Below are positions 31,457 through 38,726 of a stretch of 43,603 bases of DNA, piece after piece. Origin of the DNA: a virus; IMG/VR virus record IMGVR_UViG_3300025300_000024, positions 1-43,603 of that record. One strand, written 5' to 3'. A program made the translations under genes and the position numbers. The first letter of the stretch is position 1, and every line of letters starts with the position of its first letter. The notes beneath the pieces were generated by a model. That model made no database searches. It worked only from the letters and a program-made list of their open reading frames with translations, and was not told the DNA's origin.

Positions 31457-32470
31457 CTAAAAATCTAGAAGCTCTGCTACCTCATCTTCGTTTGACGTTC
31501 GTCCATTTGCACTCGATCGAGATCTAATCCCTGGTTTAGTGCCGATCGTATCGGCAGGGCGACCCCTACGTGTGGGAGTGTTCTCTTGCACTCCAGCCAA
31601 CAGAGAGTCTACGGTTTCCGATACCTCCTGTAGTAAATGATGAGGCGCCCTATCCGGTTGCGCCGCACTCACTTCTTGGGTGATCTTCCCAACTAACTCC
31701 ATAACATTCGTGTGTCTTGGGTACTTCTGTTGATATAGATTCACAAGTCCAACATAATAGTTTGCACGTTCTTCTCGTACTTGTAACGCTTTAGCTACAG
31801 CTTCATCGATATTACTCGTATCCTGATAATTCTGAGGCGTATTTGTGGCTAAATGCCCCATGATTACATCTACCGCTTGTTGAGCGGCGGCCGACATCAT
31901 GGTAGCGTACATTTCTTCTGGATTATTTTCAAGCTTCTCTACATCTTCGCTCGTAAGTCGACTAAACCCAGGAACCACTAGGTCTTCTACGTCCGCCTCC
32001 TCCGAAGTTTGTTGCGGGACTTCCGTAGCTGCTTGCGATGCTTCTCGCGCAACTGGTTCAGATACCTCTGCGGCCGGAACTTGGGGACTTTGTGACGGCT
32101 GGCCCGTAATCGTACGAAAAGAACTATCCAGACCATCCTCTAAGTTCTTTATCGAGTCTTCCGGCGACCCTTGGACTTCGGCTTCACCCGCTTCGTCATC
32201 TTCTTTAGAGCTTTGTACAGGGCTTTCTTCGACCTTTTCCGGGATACGGTCTTCGGTTGTCGACTCCTCTTCGATAGACTCCCTTTCCTCATCTTCTATG
32301 CCCTCTTCAGGTTCACCCGCTTCCTCACTTGGGGGATCTTGATTAAACATATCCCCTAGGAAATCGTTCATTCCCTCTTCTATAGCGTCATCAGCTACAG
32401 GTTCCATGTCACTACCAGGAACTTGTGCGTCATCAGGTGTACGAGGAACCTCAGGTGCCATAGCCATCAT
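31457..32470 (-). CDS. Scaffolding protein, 337 aa
   Basis: The N-terminal two thirds are very acidic (many Glu/Asp, Pro, Ser), low in hydrophobics and probably disordered. The C-terminal part has a helical, Gln/Glu/Lys-rich region and ends with a basic Arg-Arg-Gly-Arg segment, then an acidic tail. Acidic helical proteins encoded between portal and capsid genes are typically scaffolds for head assembly. The ATG pair is at 32470/32467 and GGGAG lies upstream. Confidence 0.78.
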   Translation of the reverse strand: MMAMAPEVPRTPDDAQVPGSDMEPVADDAIEEGMNDFLGDMFNQDPPSEEAGEPEEGIEDEERESIEEESTTEDRIPEKVEESPVQSSKEDDEAGEAEVQGSPEDSIKNLEDGLDSSFRTITGQPSQSPQVPAAEVSEPVAREASQAATEVPQQTSEEADVEDLVVPGFSRLTSEDVEKLENNPEEMYATMMSAAAQQAVDVIMGHLATNTPQNYQDTSNIDEAVAKALQVREERANYYVGLVNLYQQKYPRHTNVMELVGKITQEVSAAQPDRAPHHLLQEVSETVDSLLAGVQENTPTRRGRPADTIGTKPGIRSRSSANGRTSNEDEVAELLDF

Positions 32471-32774
32471 TATTCTCCCTTTCTAGAAGTTCGGCAGTTT
32501 TTCTATTCTCCATTTCATCTTGAATTCTTTCATCTTCCATAATCTTATAAGTCTCTCGTATCGTATAAGGGACACCAAATACCTGTCTAGCCCCCGCTAA
32601 CACGCCAACTGCATGATTATGTTCCGCTTTATCGGTATCTGTTACCACTTTTGCTAGAAGACGCCGATTATATACAGGTAAACCGTGCTCTTCCATATAC
32701 GTTTGGAGTAAATGAAATCCAGAATGTCGCTGTAAAGATTCTATCGCTTTACAACAATCCTCATCCAATTCCAT
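32451..32774 (-). CDS. Hypothetical protein between portal and scaffold, 107 aa
   Basis: The product is helical and charged with a Cys-Cys pair near the N-terminus and a Glu/Arg-rich C-terminus. It overlaps the portal gene by 14 bases and the scaffold gene by 20, so the three are probably co-translated. Genes of this size at this position are often head-assembly accessory proteins. I do not recognise this family. Confidence 0.62.
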   Translation of the reverse strand: MELDEDCCKAIESLQRHSGFHLLQTYMEEHGLPVYNRRLLAKVVTDTDKAEHNHAVGVLAGARQVFGVPYTIRETYKIMEDERIQDEMENRKTAELLERENNDGYGT

Positions 32775-34773
32775 TATTCGCTCCTACGTCTACGGGCGGA
32801 CGAACTTCCTTATTACCGGTTACCTGATCCGCGCCTGACCCTGTATTTTGAGGTCCACTAGGACCCGCTCCTCCACCGACGGCTCCGCGTTGACCGTCGG
32901 GGAAGAGCATCTGCGTGGGAGGCGGACCCTGCATCCGTATATAATCTTCAGGAGAACGAAGACCACTTTTTCTAAAGCCCTCAATGACCATTTTCTGTAT
33001 ATCAAACACTTGAGCCAATCCTGGTACAGATAGTACAGTCTTGATAGTTTCTAGAAGCATTCGAGCTTGAGATGACTGCTCCGATGGAATATCTCCCTCG
33101 AAAGCGGGGAATAAATATCGACCCTGGACGTCAGCTGGTCCCACATTTAAACCGCCTTCCTCGTCACCCATTAAAAACTTGACTTCTTCAGGTGTAAAGA
33201 ACTTAAGTTTACGCCCTAATGTATTAACATATATTTCTTCCGTCATAAACTGGCGATTATTCATCACCATTTGCATAACCATCGGGGCTAATGCGTTAAA
33301 CCAAAGAAGCTGGGCCAATGTCTTCCCTCGACCGGCGCCTAATCTTTGTGTAGAAGAGATCTCCGTAGCTGACCTACGTCCGGCTTCAGGAATGCCTTGT
33401 TGATTGTCTGACGTTGCTCCCACTCTCTGCATCAAATCCATGACAATTCTAGAGTCTTCTATATGACGCCCTGTTACGTCCATGATGGGTAACTGCTGTA
33501 TAGCGTCTCCTACTGGATCTCCATACGCTTCAGGTTTCATACGTATAATGCCCGCAGGATCTGAACTAAGAACGTCTGCCATAACTACGCGAGATGGGTC
33601 TACAATTAGCTTATTCTGTATCGCCCTACGAACATTAGCCCAGTGAGAATTCAGTAGCCAGTCAAAATGCTCCTGAAGGCCGCTTAACATATCCACCATG
33701 CCTGGAGTAGCTATATGGTGAGAATCTGGATAAGGTTCAGCAGCGGCATACGGGAACATTCTATGGTCATTCTCTTGTGGATGAGCTCTAACTATAATGG
33801 CATCATTTACGAGCCAGAAGGTCCACTTTTGGGGCCACTTAGAATTTGATAAAACGCGTCCTTTATCGTCTTTTAAATCACTAGGTATAAGATCAATAAC
33901 TACCTGGTCTATGACCATAGGTTTAGAATGCTTATCAATCGTCTTAAGTAAGTGATTACTTGTACGAGAGTAGTGTGACGAATCCTCGGTTCCCTTGTCA
34001 GGAAACTGCGCTTGGGCAGGAGAGCTCTTACGAGCCTCTTCTATGTTAATATAAGGATTATCAGGTGAACCATCAAAAGCATCCACAGTACGAAGAAAAG
34101 TGACAAGGTTGGTGAATGACGTATGACCTGCAAATTCCCCTTCTTGTAGATCTGTAAGAGTAACTCCCGGATCGTGCCAAAACTCACGCGGATTAATGAC
34201 ATTGACTTTGTTTCCTTCAAAGAGAGTTTCAAAGTCACTTCTATCTTCTTTTCCTTCGATAGATACCGGCGTACCAAAGAACTCGATCTTCTTAATCTTC
34301 TTCGCTACTTTTGTAATTCTTTGTACCTGTTTTAAGTAGTCGGTATGTAAGACCATGCGGCCGAGCACTAAGGCATCTCTGAGAGCTAGATAGAGACGTA
34401 CAAATATCTTTGCTTGATCCATTTGGGCATCGAGCACTAGTTCAGATGCTTCAGCTGCCCGAGCATGCTCGATGTTGCGAGGGGGCACAGGAAAGATCGG
34501 ATCTCGTTGCGTGAATGTTGCAAGGAGAAAGGTCAGTTGAGTTTGAACCTGAGCAAAGCTAACTGGTACAACTAGCTTAGATACCCCGTGCTCGGCCTGA
34601 GACTCACGATCATCAGTATCTTCAATCCTCCACGCGCGATAAAGATCTTCGGCTCTATCCCAGTCTCTAAAATTCTTCTGGACGAGATTCTTGGAGGCCG
34701 TCTTACGATCTTTTATAAGCGTAAGGACACGTTGATGTAGAGTGCTATTAGGCGGTAGCGAGACGCTTTTCAT
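32761..34773 (-). CDS. Portal protein, 670 aa
   Basis: Size, position next to the large terminase, and the pattern of an N-terminal helical region, central beta/alpha portal core and a polar Gly/Pro-rich C-terminal tail fit podovirus portals. Landmarks include Val-Pro-Val-Ser-Phe-Ala-Gln-Val near residue 70, a Pro-Arg-Glu-Phe-Trp-x-Asp-Pro segment near 195 and a Thr-Ser-Asp-Asn-Gln-Gly region near 455. The portal forms the dodecameric DNA channel at the head vertex. It overlaps the terminase nuclease ORF by 26 bases. Confidence 0.85.
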   Translation of the reverse strand: MKSVSLPPNSTLHQRVLTLIKDRKTASKNLVQKNFRDWDRAEDLYRAWRIEDTDDRESQAEHGVSKLVVPVSFAQVQTQLTFLLATFTQRDPIFPVPPRNIEHARAAEASELVLDAQMDQAKIFVRLYLALRDALVLGRMVLHTDYLKQVQRITKVAKKIKKIEFFGTPVSIEGKEDRSDFETLFEGNKVNVINPREFWHDPGVTLTDLQEGEFAGHTSFTNLVTFLRTVDAFDGSPDNPYINIEEARKSSPAQAQFPDKGTEDSSHYSRTSNHLLKTIDKHSKPMVIDQVVIDLIPSDLKDDKGRVLSNSKWPQKWTFWLVNDAIIVRAHPQENDHRMFPYAAAEPYPDSHHIATPGMVDMLSGLQEHFDWLLNSHWANVRRAIQNKLIVDPSRVVMADVLSSDPAGIIRMKPEAYGDPVGDAIQQLPIMDVTGRHIEDSRIVMDLMQRVGATSDNQQGIPEAGRRSATEISSTQRLGAGRGKTLAQLLWFNALAPMVMQMVMNNRQFMTEEIYVNTLGRKLKFFTPEEVKFLMGDEEGGLNVGPADVQGRYLFPAFEGDIPSEQSSQARMLLETIKTVLSVPGLAQVFDIQKMVIEGFRKSGLRSPEDYIRMQGPPPTQMLFPDGQRGAVGGGAGPSGPQNTGSGADQVTGNKEVRPPVDVGANNGIG

Positions 34774-35695
34774 ATTCGGCTAGTTCCCTCTGGATCGGTT
34801 TCGTCTGGTTGTCCTCCGTGGAATGGATAGTATCATCCAAAGCAGAGGCAAAACACAGAGCAAATTGATGAGCGTCCATAATATGAGAATATTCATTTTT
34901 GTTAATAACGTCTAGAGTCTCACCAGTACTGGTTGATTTCTTCCGATGATACCCTCCAAGAAACCCACCTTCTATAAGAGAACAATCTGGATCATGTTGA
35001 TACGCGGCCTCTCCAGTAGATGGATCGCTTCGTGTTAAGGCTCCTTTTATAGCATCGTGTCTAACGACCATAGAAGAGACAGCCTTTCTAGGGCTATATA
35101 AACCAGCTCGCTTCATAGCCTGTACAGTACTATACTGATTCGAAGTTAACCTTTCTTTAGTATCGAAACATTGTTTATCTACAGCGTCTCGATAACCCGA
35201 CCCTGGCCATTTACTTTTACAACTGGCGAGAATAGCTTCCGTAAAATCTGATAGAGCCATGTCCGCCTCTAACCATTCTGATAGAACTCTGGTGAGGGTC
35301 TTATTCCGTTGGAGCGCCACACAACCAAACCATCTGTTAAGGGGCCCGACGTCCCATCCCCGAACAATCGGTATACCTGGCCAAGGTTCTAAGGTTTCAT
35401 TACTTCTATGTTTATCCCTAAAGTATTCGGGGTATAACCTAACTCCTTCATGTACGATCCAGTGCATCTTATATTCTCGAAGCCAAACACGTTCTCCATA
35501 CTGTTTTCGCTCCGAGTCTTCCCACTCTCTACAATCTTTTGAAGGGTCAGCGAGATATTCTATTTCTACAATAGCAAAACTTTTCTTGTTCTCTCTCCAT
35601 CTCATACCCTTCTGAATAGATGCTAACGTAACAGCCGGTTCGAACTCTCCGTCGGCGATACGTTGTCTAGCATCATCATTATCTGTATTAATCAC
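34748..35695 (-). CDS. Large terminase, nuclease part (split gene)
   Basis: This 315-aa ORF matches the C-terminal RNase H-like nuclease half of TerL. A Glu-Tyr-Leu-Ala-Asp-Pro stretch is followed by Val-Arg-Gly-Trp-Asp-Val-Gly (first metal-binding Asp). A later Asp-Ala-Val-Asp segment and a final Ile-Met-Asp-Ala-His-Gln-Phe-Ala helix complete the pattern. It would cut concatemers during packaging. The first codon is GTG at 35695, 8 bases before the end of the ATPase ORF, in the +1 frame relative to it. The Shine-Dalgarno is weak, so translational coupling, frameshifting or a sequence error are all possible. Confidence 0.82.
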   Translation of the reverse strand: MINTDNDDARQRIADGEFEPAVTLASIQKGMRWRENKKSFAIVEIEYLADPSKDCREWEDSERKQYGERVWLREYKMHWIVHEGVRLYPEYFRDKHRSNETLEPWPGIPIVRGWDVGPLNRWFGCVALQRNKTLTRVLSEWLEADMALSDFTEAILASCKSKWPGSGYRDAVDKQCFDTKERLTSNQYSTVQAMKRAGLYSPRKAVSSMVVRHDAIKGALTRSDPSTGEAAYQHDPDCSLIEGGFLGGYHRKKSTSTGETLDVINKNEYSHIMDAHQFALCFASALDDTIHSTEDNQTKPIQRELAEYEKRLATA

Positions 35696-36350
35696 CGATC
35701 TTAGTCCCGACTAGATCCGTTCTATCTGTACAAAATTCATAATAATATCCGGGCTGTACAGTACTAACTATAGTAAAACGCCCAGACTGTTCTACTGTCG
35801 GCATAGCGGCTGCGAAGGCTTTTTCTTGATTTCTCCAGAATGCAAATTCGTCAAAGAAGACCGCAGAACTCGCAAATTGGCGGAGCTGGTCACTCCCTTC
35901 AGGCACTCCAACGATTCTAGAACGGAGTTCGGGGAAACCGAGTAAGCAATATTTGCTGTACTTTTTTGGTTTAAAGGGAAGAAATTCAGAGGGAATGTGG
36001 TCATATATGAATTCGCACCTCTTGACCAACTCATCACTATTTTCCTCCTTTTTAGAAACCAAAAAAACTAAGCGGTTCGTATTAAACATCGCAATCTGAA
36101 GATGTAACCAAATAAAGAACCAACTCATCATCATTCGACGAGACTTATAAATCGCTAGAAGCCGCCGCCTTAGCCAAACTTGATACAACGTAAAAAGATA
36201 ATCATATTCTGGAGCCTTCTGAGGACCGCTTAGCGGCCTGGAAGGGTCTTCAGTATATACTATATCTTTCCAACCTTGCCAAGCATTATCTCGATATAAC
36301 TTAAATTGCTTGGCCTTGCTCTCCATCTCCGACGGCGCTGTACTCAGCAT
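35688..36350 (-). CDS. Large terminase, ATPase part (split gene)
   Basis: This 220-aa ORF contains the packaging ATPase half of TerL. A Walker A-like Tyr-Lys-Ser-Arg-Arg-Met-Met-Met-Ser lies near residue 68 and a Walker B hydrophobic strand with Asp-Glu (Val-Phe-Phe-Asp-Glu-Phe) near residue 165. A coupling motif Ser-Thr-Val-Gln-Pro follows near 190. It stops 19 residues after Gln-Pro, where an intact TerL would continue into the nuclease domain. GAGGAGG lies 9 bases before the ATG at 36350. The ORF overlaps the TerS gene by 50 bases. Confidence 0.85.
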   Translation of the reverse strand: MLSTAPSEMESKAKQFKLYRDNAWQGWKDIVYTEDPSRPLSGPQKAPEYDYLFTLYQVWLRRRLLAIYKSRRMMMSWFFIWLHLQIAMFNTNRLVFLVSKKEENSDELVKRCEFIYDHIPSEFLPFKPKKYSKYCLLGFPELRSRIVGVPEGSDQLRQFASSAVFFDEFAFWRNQEKAFAAAMPTVEQSGRFTIVSTVQPGYYYEFCTDRTDLVGTKIGD

Positions 36351-36813
36351 CTACCGTAGCCTCCTCAGCTATACGTTTCTGCTCCGCAGTCTCTTTAGCC
36401 TCGAGATAATCAATAAGATCTTTAACGCTATGTTCCTTCTCTTTCTCAGGTTCGGTATTTCTAGCAAAGCCAGCGCGATCTAAAACATCTTGAGAAGCTC
36501 GAAGTTTAACTGCATCTGAATCGGCCACCGTCATAAGATTAGCTATTTGTGTAATAGCCTTATTGCTTAGGCCTAATAGACGTTGTTTAGCCAGTTCTCG
36601 ACCCAACTCATTCGTGATCCTAGAGATCTCGGACCTTATAGCAGGACGCTTAAGTATATCTCTAACGCCTTCCTCGGACATAGAGAAGCGTCTAGCTATT
36701 TCGAAGGGACGAGCGCCTGCCGCGTGTAGGAATATGATTAATCCGTTACGGCCATTAATTGAAGAGTCTTGGATTTCTAGACCTTCTACGAGATTATCAA
36801 CGTCGAATTCCAT
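36301..36813 (-). CDS. Small terminase subunit, 170 aa
   Basis: The N-terminal domain (about residues 20-60) is a helix-turn-helix with Arg-Pro-Phe-Glu-Ile-Ala-Arg-Arg-Phe and Glu-Gly-Val-Arg. It is followed by an oligomerisation helix with the pattern Lys-Ala-Ile-Thr-Gln-Ile-Ala-Asn and then Val-Lys-Leu-Arg-Ala-Ser-Gln-Asp-Val-Leu-Asp-Arg-Ala-Gly, typical of TerS. The C-terminus is charged. TerS recognises the packaging site and stimulates TerL. The ATG at 36813, with GGAG upstream, is preferred over TTG at 36825. It is the first gene after the late promoter. Confidence 0.8.
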   Translation of the reverse strand: MEFDVDNLVEGLEIQDSSINGRNGLIIFLHAAGARPFEIARRFSMSEEGVRDILKRPAIRSEISRITNELGRELAKQRLLGLSNKAITQIANLMTVADSDAVKLRASQDVLDRAGFARNTEPEKEKEHSVKDLIDYLEAKETAEQKRIAEEATVDAEYSAVGDGEQGQAI

Positions 36814-36852
36814 AATAGGCTCCAAATACTTCTGGAGGTATAATAGACCTCC

Positions 36853-36871
36853 TTAGTGTAATGTACACTAA
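36853..36871. promoter_or_regulatory. Palindromic operator TTAGTGTA-ATG-TACACTAA
   Basis: Eight-base arms are perfect around a 3-base centre. The site covers the -10 box of the minus-strand late promoter and ends about 40 bases before the TerS start. A bound protein would block RNA polymerase there. A partial copy occurs at 38140-38160. The ribbon-helix-helix-like protein (43142) and HTH protein (8690) are candidate ligands; neither is proven. Confidence 0.65.
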
Positions 36872-36888
36872 ATCATACAAGAAGTCAA
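36860..36888 (-). promoter_or_regulatory. Late (minus-arm) promoter
   Basis: On the minus strand, TTGACT (36888-36883) is followed after 17 bases by TACATT (36865-36860). The -35 box is near consensus and the -10 box is weak, matching four of six bases. It would drive terminase and all structural genes. The weak -10 and overlapping operator suggest regulation, possibly activation late in infection. Confidence 0.6.
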
Positions 36889-36905
36889 GCGTTTCTTAGT
36901 AATTT

Positions 36906-36948
36906 CAGACATTTCAAGACAAATTATAAAATGTCTGGATTAACCAGA
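36906..36948. promoter_or_regulatory. Two further dyads in the divergent control region
   Basis: CAGACATTT (36906-36914) and AAATGTCTG (36929-36937) form 9-bp inverted arms. TCTGG-ATTAA-CCAGA (36934-36948) forms a second, partly overlapping dyad just upstream of the -35 box of the plus-strand promoter. They are likely operator sites for factors that choose between the two arms. Confidence 0.5.
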
Positions 36949-36954
36949 TTATAC

Positions 36955-36983
36955 TTGACTCGTATATCCATATAGGGTATAAT
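36955..36983 (+). promoter_or_regulatory. Early plus-arm sigma-70 promoter
   Basis: TTGACT (36955-36960), a 17-base spacer and TATAAT (36978-36983) form a near-perfect sigma-70 promoter. Transcription would start about 55 bases before the ATG at 37043. It probably drives early genes using host RNA polymerase. Confidence 0.85.
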
Positions 36984-37042
36984 ATAATTATTGTTTGGGC
37001 CACTGGCCACCTCTGAAGTATTCTCTTGAAAGGAGAAACGTA

Positions 37043-37348
37043 ATGGGTTTAGTGATTGAGGAAGTAGAAGTAAAAAAGGACGGTAAGACGTTAGACGCAA
37101 GAGCCGCCGTACCAGTAATGTCTCTGGACGAAGAAGGTCTAAGAGCCGGAGTCGACCACTTTGGAGGTGGAGATAAAAACTCAGGACTTGCTAAGATTAT
37201 AGGCTTTGCTAACTCGGCTGTTCGTGTAGCCGAAGCGGGAAAGGTTCGAACTGGTACCGATCCTGTTAAAGCCGCACGGAATAGTGTTACAAAACTTACA
37301 CCAGAAGCTAGGGCAGCTCTACTTGCGGAGCTTTCTGCCGAGATGTAA
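37043..37348 (+). CDS. Small early protein, 101 aa, with shared C-terminal module
   Basis: The product has an acidic N-terminus and an Ala-Arg-Ala-Ala-Val-Pro-Val segment, and ends in a helical block Leu-Thr-Pro-Glu-Ala-Arg-Ala-Ala-Leu-Leu-Ala-Glu-Leu. A similar layout and ending occur in the product of 41029-41418, so the two are probably paralogues. The strong promoter upstream and terminator downstream make it a monocistronic early unit, likely highly expressed. AAGGAG lies before the ATG. The function is unknown; a host-takeover role is possible. Confidence 0.72.
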   Translation: MGLVIEEVEVKKDGKTLDARAAVPVMSLDEEGLRAGVDHFGGGDKNSGLAKIIGFANSAVRVAEAGKVRTGTDPVKAARNSVTKLTPEARAALLAELSAEM

Positions 37349-37350
37349 TA

Positions 37351-37390
37351 TAGACGTAGTGATCTCTCACACCTGGGTCACACACGTCTA
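37351..37390 (+). other. Inverted repeat upstream of the terminator
   Basis: TAGACGT (37351-37357) and ACGTCTA (37384-37390) can form the base of a larger stem, with GTGA/TCAC pairs inside. It lies between the stop codon and the intrinsic terminator. It may stabilise the 3' end of this strongly transcribed mRNA. Confidence 0.5.
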
Positions 37391-37391
37391 G

Positions 37392-37427
37392 CCCCTGGGG
37401 AGGTCTCGGTCCCTCCCTGGGGGTTTC
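37392..37427 (+). terminator. Rho-independent terminator
   Basis: Arms CCCCTGGGGAGG (37392-37403) and CCTCCCTGGGGG (37412-37423) pair over 12 bp, with two G-T pairs and an 8-base loop, followed by TTTC. It ends the transcript of the 101-aa gene. Read-through would be needed to express the 90-aa gene from the same promoter. Confidence 0.8.
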
Positions 37428-37438
37428 TAGGAGGCATT

Positions 37439-37711
37439 ATGAAGGAAATAGTCGCTTTCTTTGGACCTGCTCATTTGTATAAACGCTATAAAATTAAGAC
37501 AGAAACAGAATCCGACATAGAGTTGCGCTGGATAGCCCGTATAGATGATATCCAAGACATGTATAATTTAAGATATATTTTTAAACTGGACGAAGACTCG
37601 GAGTCCGAAATGTGGACCGCCTTCGAGCACTCCATCCAAAGAGGCCACATAACTTTCTCTTTCTCCCCGACGACTCCCATAATGATACCTCCTCCTATTC
37701 CACTTTTCTAA
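37439..37711 (+). CDS. Hypothetical protein, 90 aa
   Basis: The product mixes beta strands and short helices, has an acidic middle (Asp-Glu-Asp-Ser-Glu-Ser-Glu) and a Pro-rich C-terminus. AGGAGG lies 5 bases before the ATG. It begins directly after a strong terminator and is followed by the repeat-rich gap, so its expression must come from read-through or an unseen promoter. No family is recognised. Confidence 0.6.
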   Translation: MKEIVAFFGPAHLYKRYKIKTETESDIELRWIARIDDIQDMYNLRYIFKLDEDSESEMWTAFEHSIQRGHITFSFSPTTPIMIPPPIPLF

Positions 37712-37791
37712 ATCCCGAAAAATAAAAATATTTATTACACCACCTTATTGATTTCCACCGGCCCCCCACCCCCTTGGGCAAAACGCATTTT

Positions 37792-38033
37792 TTAGCTAAC
37801 TTAGCTAATCTAGCCGAACTAGTCATGTTAGCCAATCTAGCCAACCTGGCCATGTTAGCCAATCTAGTCGAATTAGCCATGTATACAATACACCACGGAC
37901 CCAGTTCCATTGTATACAATACACGATATACAGTATGCACATTACGCGAATTCGACCCTCGCCTTTTCTTCGCCTAGCCATGTATGCAATTCTCGTGCCA
38001 CTCCTGGAGGATAGATTAGCCAATCTAGCTAAT
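37792..38033. repeat. 9-bp iteron-like array; possible replication origin
   Basis: Ten consecutive 9-bp units with consensus YTAGCCAAN fill 37792-37881, partly in a 27-bp higher-order pattern. Two more units lie at 38016-38033. Between them GTATACAATACAC occurs at 37881-37893 and 37912-37924 (31-bp period), with a degenerate copy at 37982. AT-rich DNA flanks the array at 37720-37745. The array lies in a gene-poor 500-base gap next to the divergence of the two gene arms. Iterons, an AT-rich flank and strand divergence are typical of origins. The initiator is unknown. Confidence 0.62.
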
Positions 38034-38139
38034 TTCGCGTGTCCATTTCTCGTGTATCGTTCCATGTTTTTTTGAGTTTTCCACAACAAAATGCGAATTA
38101 CCCCTTGTTTTTTGGGATTTTTTCGCGTAAATTAAAACA

Positions 38140-38160
38140 TATGATTTAGTGTACATTACA
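38140..38160. promoter_or_regulatory. Copy of the late-promoter operator element
   Basis: Twenty-one bases are identical to the minus-strand sequence at 36877-36857. They include TTAGTGTACATTACA, most of the palindromic operator. Here it points toward the 145-aa gene that starts 53 bases downstream. The -35 region upstream is poor, so this looks like a regulator binding site or activator-dependent promoter shared by the late arm and this gene. Confidence 0.55.
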
Positions 38161-38212
38161 GAAAAGGTCAAAACAGTTTGGGGAGTGAGGCGCGGAAAGG
38201 AGAAATTTGAAC

Positions 38213-38650
38213 ATGAAAAAAGACGCCTTGGCACGAACGCATAGCATTATCAACATTCAGAATAATTGGAAAGTTCTGGAAAAGGACGGCCGCCCGGTGG
38301 CAGTAACCACTGAGGCAAAATCCAGGGACGAATTTGGGTATATTGTGTCCCATGGGTATGGCCGCCCTTTGACCTTGCCGCCAGAAATTATGGCTGACAA
38401 GGACTTCAATTTGGACGACGAGGAAGACGTAGCCATCTTCACAAATTATTGTGTAGAGATGGCGAGGGGCTGTTCCAGCCTCAAAGTCTTCCTGCAGAAA
38501 ATGTTCTCCGGTCTTAATGTGGCCGCACAGCAGGACACGCGGAACCAGTCGCTGGCATCATTGGAAAAGAGAATCGCCGATTTAACGGCTCAGCGTGATG
38601 CCCGAGTCGGCGAAAAGTCAGCGACCGAAGACGACGGAACTTGGACATAA
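38213..38650 (+). CDS. Hypothetical protein, 145 aa, composition unlike neighbours
   Basis: The product has an N-terminal alpha/beta part (residues 15-60), a short Pro-Pro-Glu turn, an acidic stretch near 70 and a C-terminal coiled-coil segment. I do not recognise it. The ATG at 38213, with AAAGGAG 10 bases upstream, is preferred over TTG 38207. Codons use more GCC, GGC and CTG than neighbouring genes by eye, suggesting recent acquisition. It has its own operator-like element upstream and a strong terminator downstream, so it is an independent unit that may be expressed with the late arm. Confidence 0.7.
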   Translation: MKKDALARTHSIINIQNNWKVLEKDGRPVAVTTEAKSRDEFGYIVSHGYGRPLTLPPEIMADKDFNLDDEEDVAIFTNYCVEMARGCSSLKVFLQKMFSGLNVAAQQDTRNQSLASLEKRIADLTAQRDARVGEKSATEDDGTWT

Positions 38651-38680
38651 CCTAACTACTCACCTAACCTCACTCCCCAG

Positions 38681-38714
38681 GGGCCCTGGCTACCACAGCA
38701 GGGCCCTTTTTTTT
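38681..38714 (+). terminator. Rho-independent terminator
   Basis: GGGCCCTG (38681-38688) pairs perfectly with CAGGGCCC (38699-38706), followed by eight T residues. This is a strong intrinsic terminator closing the 145-aa gene unit. Confidence 0.9.
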
Positions 38715-38726
38715 AGCCCCCTTTTT

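Noticed and set aside
37774-37977. ORF encoding a Leu-Ala-Asn repeat protein
   Set aside because: It starts with TTG without a ribosome binding site and its coding pattern is only the 9-bp DNA repeat read in frame. The array is better explained as an iteron region.
37792-38033. CRISPR array
   Set aside because: Units are contiguous 9-mers without unique spacers, and no Cas1/Cas2 genes are present. The Cas4-like nuclease is of the phage recombination type.
38140-38160. Promoter for a phage single-subunit RNA polymerase
   Set aside because: No such polymerase is encoded in the window, and there are only two copies. A regulator site is more likely.
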